Positions 21,553 through 24,834 of a stretch of DNA of 24,834 bases are shown here, piece after piece. The DNA comes from an uncultured bacterium (lineage in GTDB: Bacteria; Actinomycetota; Coriobacteriia; Coriobacteriales; Eggerthellaceae), in the NCBI GenBank assembly GCA_905215035.1, contig CAJMOJ010000030.1, forward strand, positions 1-24,834. The letters run 5' to 3'. Position 1 is the first letter of the stretch. Each line of letters opens with the position of its first letter. The notes under the pieces are model-generated. The model ran no database searches, was not told the DNA's origin, and saw only the letters and a program-made list of their open reading frames with translations. Made by a program: the position numbers and the translations under genes.

Positions 21553-23775
21553 TTATGCGTCAGCGTGGTTAGATTGAGTGGTTTGCATGGCACGAATCTG
21601 CGCTTCTGCGCGGAGTGGATCTAAAAGATTTGCCTCTTCTGCAAGCGTACCACCTTCAAGCGCTTGTGCGATATGTGCAGCATCAAGCTCCTTTTGAATA
21701 ATTGCCAAAAAATCCGCTTCACTTAACACAGGAACACCAAGGGAACGTGCCTTTTCATATTTTGAACCAGCATCCATCCCGCATACAACATAACTAGTCT
21801 TTTTTGAAACACTACCAGCAACTTTTGCACCCAATGTCTTAAGTGCTTCTTTGGCCTCATCACGCGTCATGCCAGACTCAACCAAGGTGCCCGTGATAAC
21901 AAAGGTAAGACCAGCAAGTGGTGTTGGACCCGTTTCTTGTATATCTTCTGTCATGGTGACACCAAGAGCGGCAAGACGCGCAATCACTTCTTTATTTTCT
22001 GGGGTTGCCAAAAAATCATGAATGCTTTGCGCGATGATCGTACCAATACCCTCAACCGCAGCAATTTCTTCTACGGTTGCTTTACTCATTGCTTCAATAC
22101 TAGGAAACCGTGCCACTAATAATTCAGCGATCGTTTTACCTACATGACGCATACCAAGACCATACACAACACGTGCCAAACTACGCGTTTTGGATTGAGC
22201 GATCGCATCAAGTAATTTTGAAGCAATAGTTTTACCAAGAACAATTGCTTCGCCTTGTTTATTAACGCGTCCACTTTCCAGTGCGGCAAGTGCCTCAAAT
22301 TGCAACGTATAAAAGTCTGCTACATCACGTAAAAGACCCGTTTCCACTAATCGCGTGACGATTTCTTCCCCCATACCCTCAATATCAAGAGCTCCACGAC
22401 TAGTCCAATGGAGCAGGCGCTCTACCGCTTGAGCAGGACAATCAAGCGACACACAACGATACGCCGCTTCACCGGGCTCACGGTATACCGGAGCGCCACA
22501 CGAAGGACACGTTGTTGGCATATGCCATGGTTTAGCACCAGATGGACGCAACGACAAAATTGGACCTACCACCTCAGGGATCACATCGCCTGCTTTACGA
22601 ATAATAACCGTATCTCCTATACGCACATCTTTACGAGCAATTTCATCTTCATTGTGCAATGTAGCGCGTGAAACAGTAGACCCTGCTACTAATACAGGAT
22701 CAAGCTCTGCTACCGGCGTGAGCGCACCGGTACGCCCAACCTGAACAGTGATTGCACGCAAACAAGTTGTCTTTTCTTCTGGAGGAAATTTATAGGCGAT
22801 CGCCCAACGAGGAGCGCGGGCAGTGTAGCCCATCTGATCCTGCAGGGCAAATGAATCCACCTTGACCACAACACCGTCAATTTCGTAGGGAAGATCACCG
22901 CGACGTTCTAAGCAAGTTTTGCAAAACGCATGTACCTCTTCAGACGTTGTGCAACGACACACATCAGGATTGACATGGAAGCCGCATGCAGTAAGCCACT
23001 GTAAAAGCTCCCATTGTCCTTGTGCAGCAATAGCGTTATTTTGAGCAATAGCGTACATAAACGTAGAAAGATCTCTGTGAGCAGTTACATTGGGATCTTT
23101 TTGCCGCAATGAACCCGCTGCAGCATTACGTGGATTGGCAAAGCTTTTACGACCAAGTGCTTCAGCTTCAGCGTTAAGTGCCTCAAAACTCGCTTTGGGC
23201 ATATATATCTCTCCGCGAACCTCGATCGCATCAACGGTATCGAGAATGCCTGCTCTACCAGTAGCAGCAAGCTTTAACGGTACATCATGCACCGTTCGCA
23301 CATTGACCGTAACGTCTTCACCCGTAGTGCCATCACCACGCGTTGCTGCTTGTTGCAAACGACCCTGTTCATACGTCAGCGCAAGCGATGAACCATCAAT
23401 TTTTAGTTCACAAACCAGCGGCGGCAAATACCCAACCGTCTCAACAACACGATTCATCCACTCATCTAATTCTTCAAGAGACATCGCATTATCAAGTGAA
23501 TACATTCGCTCTTGATGCACTACAGGAGCAAACTGATCTCCTACTGCCCCACCAACGCGTTGAGTAGGAGAAGCAGAATCATAAAACTGAGGAAAACGCT
23601 CTTCCAATGCCTGCAATTCCCGCATTAAAGAATCAAAGGCTGCATCAGATATCTCTGGATTATCTTCTACATAGTATTTATAGGTGTGCTTATTGATTTC
23701 ATCACGCAGATGCTCAATACGTTCATACGCCTGAGTGCTTGTCATAGAAGGTGTTTTTGGATCTAAGTCAACCAT
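21553..23775 (-). CDS. ligA: NAD-dependent DNA ligase LigA
   Basis: LigA seals nicks during replication and repair, using NAD to adenylate itself. The 740-residue chain has the full domain order. First is the Ia NMN-binding region (HTYKYYVEDNPEISDAAFD), then the adenylation domain with KIDG (Lys125) and EVRGEIYM, and the OB fold (VGRTGALTPVAELDPV). The four-Cys zinc finger (CPSCGAPV ... CVSLDCPAQ) follows, then helix-hairpin-helix repeats (YGLGMRHVGKTIAELL, VEGIGTIIAQSI) and a BRCT domain (LTFVITGTLVESGMTRDEAK ... VVCGMDAGSKYEKA). About 45 residues follow the BRCT domain, an Ala/Glu-rich tail longer than usual. GAGGAA lies about ten bases before the ATG. The gene is essential and normally complete, as here. 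Confidence 0.98.
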   Translation of the reverse strand: MVDLDPKTPSMTSTQAYERIEHLRDEINKHTYKYYVEDNPEISDAAFDSLMRELQALEERFPQFYDSASPTQRVGGAVGDQFAPVVHQERMYSLDNAMSLEELDEWMNRVVETVGYLPPLVCELKIDGSSLALTYEQGRLQQAATRGDGTTGEDVTVNVRTVHDVPLKLAATGRAGILDTVDAIEVRGEIYMPKASFEALNAEAEALGRKSFANPRNAAAGSLRQKDPNVTAHRDLSTFMYAIAQNNAIAAQGQWELLQWLTACGFHVNPDVCRCTTSEEVHAFCKTCLERRGDLPYEIDGVVVKVDSFALQDQMGYTARAPRWAIAYKFPPEEKTTCLRAITVQVGRTGALTPVAELDPVLVAGSTVSRATLHNEDEIARKDVRIGDTVIIRKAGDVIPEVVGPILSLRPSGAKPWHMPTTCPSCGAPVYREPGEAAYRCVSLDCPAQAVERLLHWTSRGALDIEGMGEEIVTRLVETGLLRDVADFYTLQFEALAALESGRVNKQGEAIVLGKTIASKLLDAIAQSKTRSLARVVYGLGMRHVGKTIAELLVARFPSIEAMSKATVEEIAAVEGIGTIIAQSIHDFLATPENKEVIARLAALGVTMTEDIQETGPTPLAGLTFVITGTLVESGMTRDEAKEALKTLGAKVAGSVSKKTSYVVCGMDAGSKYEKARSLGVPVLSEADFLAIIQKELDAAHIAQALEGGTLAEEANLLDPLRAEAQIRAMQTTQSNHADA

Positions 23776-23852
23776 GGATCAATGTTCCTCATCATACAAA
23801 GTAATCAATATCAATAACATTACTGACCGCACACGCCAGCTATAACTAAACC

Positions 23853-24743
23853 CTACGTGTCTTCAGCCCAATTTTGAGCATGTGCATGCGCTGTAAGCAC
23901 TCCAATTGCACCTGGAATAGCCCATAAAACATCCTCAGCACATACGCTAATAGGGCCCACTTTTTGTGAGGCAACAATACCGGCTTGTGCATGAAGTTCA
24001 ACTCCTAAGAGCGCTGCGCCTAAAGGATCAAGACCCTGTGCTAAAAGTCCAGCTATCATACCTGCAAGCACATCACCAGTACCTGCTTTAGCGAGCGCCG
24101 AAGTGCCTGAGGTAATGATGTGTGTTTCATCATTATTCGCAATCACCGTGTTGGGTCCTTTGAGAACAACAAGAGCACCATACGCCTGAGAAAGAGCTCG
24201 GGCGTCACGCTCGGGGTCAACACCAATCGGAATACCAAATGGCTGCGCTAGGCGCGCCGCCTCCCCAGCATGCGGCGTCAAAACCGTTATCTGCTCTCTG
24301 CGCGCTCTATCTAAAAGAAGTGCATACGTTTTTTTATGCGTTGCAAACGAAAGTGCTCCACCATCAAGCACGATAGGTTTATCGACACGCTCAATAAGTT
24401 TATTTACTAAAGCACGAGCAGGAGCATCCTGATCATCCATGCCGCTTCCTGCTAAAAGCGCTCCTGGATGATGTTCTGAAAATATCTGTCGAGGATGACA
24501 GGCAGAAAAAGCGCGGACTACCAGCGAAGCACGACCAGTTTGCAAAATACCAATATTAGCAGCATCAGTAAACACTTCGGTGTATCCTGATCCCACAAGC
24601 TGTGTAGCTACTGATGCCATAAGGGCAGCACCAGGATAGGAAGCAGATCCAGCACAGACCACCGCCTTGCCACGTGAATACTTATTTGCATCAAGAGCAG
24701 GAAAAGGTAAAAGCTGTATATAGTGTTGGAGTAAATCTGTCAT
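23853..24743 (-). CDS. nnrD: ADP/ATP-dependent NAD(P)H-hydrate dehydratase (NnrD domain only)
   Basis: This ribokinase-fold enzyme repairs hydrated NADH and NADPH by nucleotide-dependent dehydration. Diagnostic motifs are ANKYSRGKAVVCAGSASYPGA at residues 19-39, LLAGSGMDD, IVLDGGALSF, LTPHAGEAARL, VLKGPNTVI and the anion-hole/catalytic AKAGTGDVLAGMIAGLLAQG. At 296 residues it is the dehydratase alone; in many bacteria it is fused to the NnrE epimerase domain, which is absent here and not visible in the window. AGAGG lies eight bases upstream of the ATG. It precedes ligA by 77 bases on the same strand; that gap has a short AGTAAT/ATTACT inverted repeat and nothing else I can name. Confidence 0.94.
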   Translation of the reverse strand: MTDLLQHYIQLLPFPALDANKYSRGKAVVCAGSASYPGAALMASVATQLVGSGYTEVFTDAANIGILQTGRASLVVRAFSACHPRQIFSEHHPGALLAGSGMDDQDAPARALVNKLIERVDKPIVLDGGALSFATHKKTYALLLDRARREQITVLTPHAGEAARLAQPFGIPIGVDPERDARALSQAYGALVVLKGPNTVIANNDETHIITSGTSALAKAGTGDVLAGMIAGLLAQGLDPLGAALLGVELHAQAGIVASQKVGPISVCAEDVLWAIPGAIGVLTAHAHAQNWAEDT

Positions 24744-24778
24744 AACAAAGCCTCTTTACAATTACCTAATTGCATACC

Positions 24779-24834
24779 CTACTCAATATCAGCAAGAAAG
24801 GCACGCGACTCTTTAAATTGGCGCGTTAGTTCCT
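24779..24834 (-). CDS. C-terminal end of an unidentified minus-strand gene
   Basis: Reading leftwards from the right edge, the last codons spell ELTRQFKESRAFLADIE and end in TAG at 24779-24781, 35 bases before the nnrD ATG. The spacing and shared strand suggest an upstream gene of the same operon. Seventeen residues are too few to name a family, and chance reading through cannot be excluded. Confidence 0.4.
   Translation of the reverse strand, partial: ELTRQFKESRAFLADIE

Noticed and set aside
23090..23515. 141-codon serine-rich frame opposite ligA
   Set aside because: It is antisense to the conserved adenylation domain; the serine/alanine richness is a reverse-complement artefact of ligA codons.
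1..24834. tRNA, rRNA, CRISPR, insertion sequence or prophage elements
   Set aside because: Reading the intergenic regions showed no cloverleaf-like sequence with a GGTTCRA arm, no regularly spaced repeats, and no transposase or integrase motif.

Overview
The window reads as a chromosomal housekeeping region of a fairly AT-rich bacterium, most likely a member of the class Coriobacteriia (Actinomycetota), in the style of Atopobium or Lancefieldella. This is a judgement from gene content, not a measured placement. It rests on a TlyA-type rRNA methyltransferase, a stand-alone NAD(P)H-hydrate dehydratase, a MscL with a zinc-ribbon tail, a giant fused acyl-CoA dehydratase activase and a DUF711 protein. 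There are no tRNA or rRNA genes, CRISPR arrays, insertion sequences or phage genes that I can see.

Positions 1-6737 hold one minus-strand run, listed in transcription order: ridA, rsmI, a TrpB2-type tryptophan synthase beta chain, metG, tatD, an iron-sulfur-flavoprotein-like reductase, and the start of rsmA, which runs off the left edge. ridA and rsmI overlap by one base. rsmI carries an in-frame amber stop at its 70th codon, with the rest of the frame intact, so it is called as a pseudogene or an allele needing confirmation. Divergent from ridA, on the plus strand, are ilvA (threonine ammonia-lyase with an ACT domain) and a TauE/SafE permease. IlvA makes reactive enamine/imine intermediates and RidA hydrolyses them, so the divergent pair makes metabolic sense.

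Positions 8890-12631 are more accessory. A palindrome-rich 378-base leader precedes an MFS transporter. A bidirectional-looking terminator separates it from a convergent nitroreductase. A metallo-beta-lactamase-fold hydrolase diverges from the nitroreductase across a short intergenic inverted repeat.

Positions 12687-19765 hold a 1593-residue two-activase fusion protein of the 2-hydroxyacyl-CoA dehydratase activase family, a TetR regulator just upstream of it on the same strand, and a divergent DUF711/UPF0210 protein ending in a strong terminator. A 13-base palindrome in front of the fusion gene is a plausible operator for the regulator.

Positions 19847-24834 are again minus-strand: nnrD, ligA, tlyA, a small unrecognised protein with a Cys-Cys motif, and mscL. 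The last codons of another minus-strand gene lie at the right edge.

Most of the window is ordinary. The points most worth a second look are the interrupted rsmI, the clustered GTCTAA/TTAGAC motifs and palindromes upstream of the MFS gene, the fused activase with its candidate operator, the zinc-ribbon MscL and the small CC-motif protein. I found no clear new multi-gene system.
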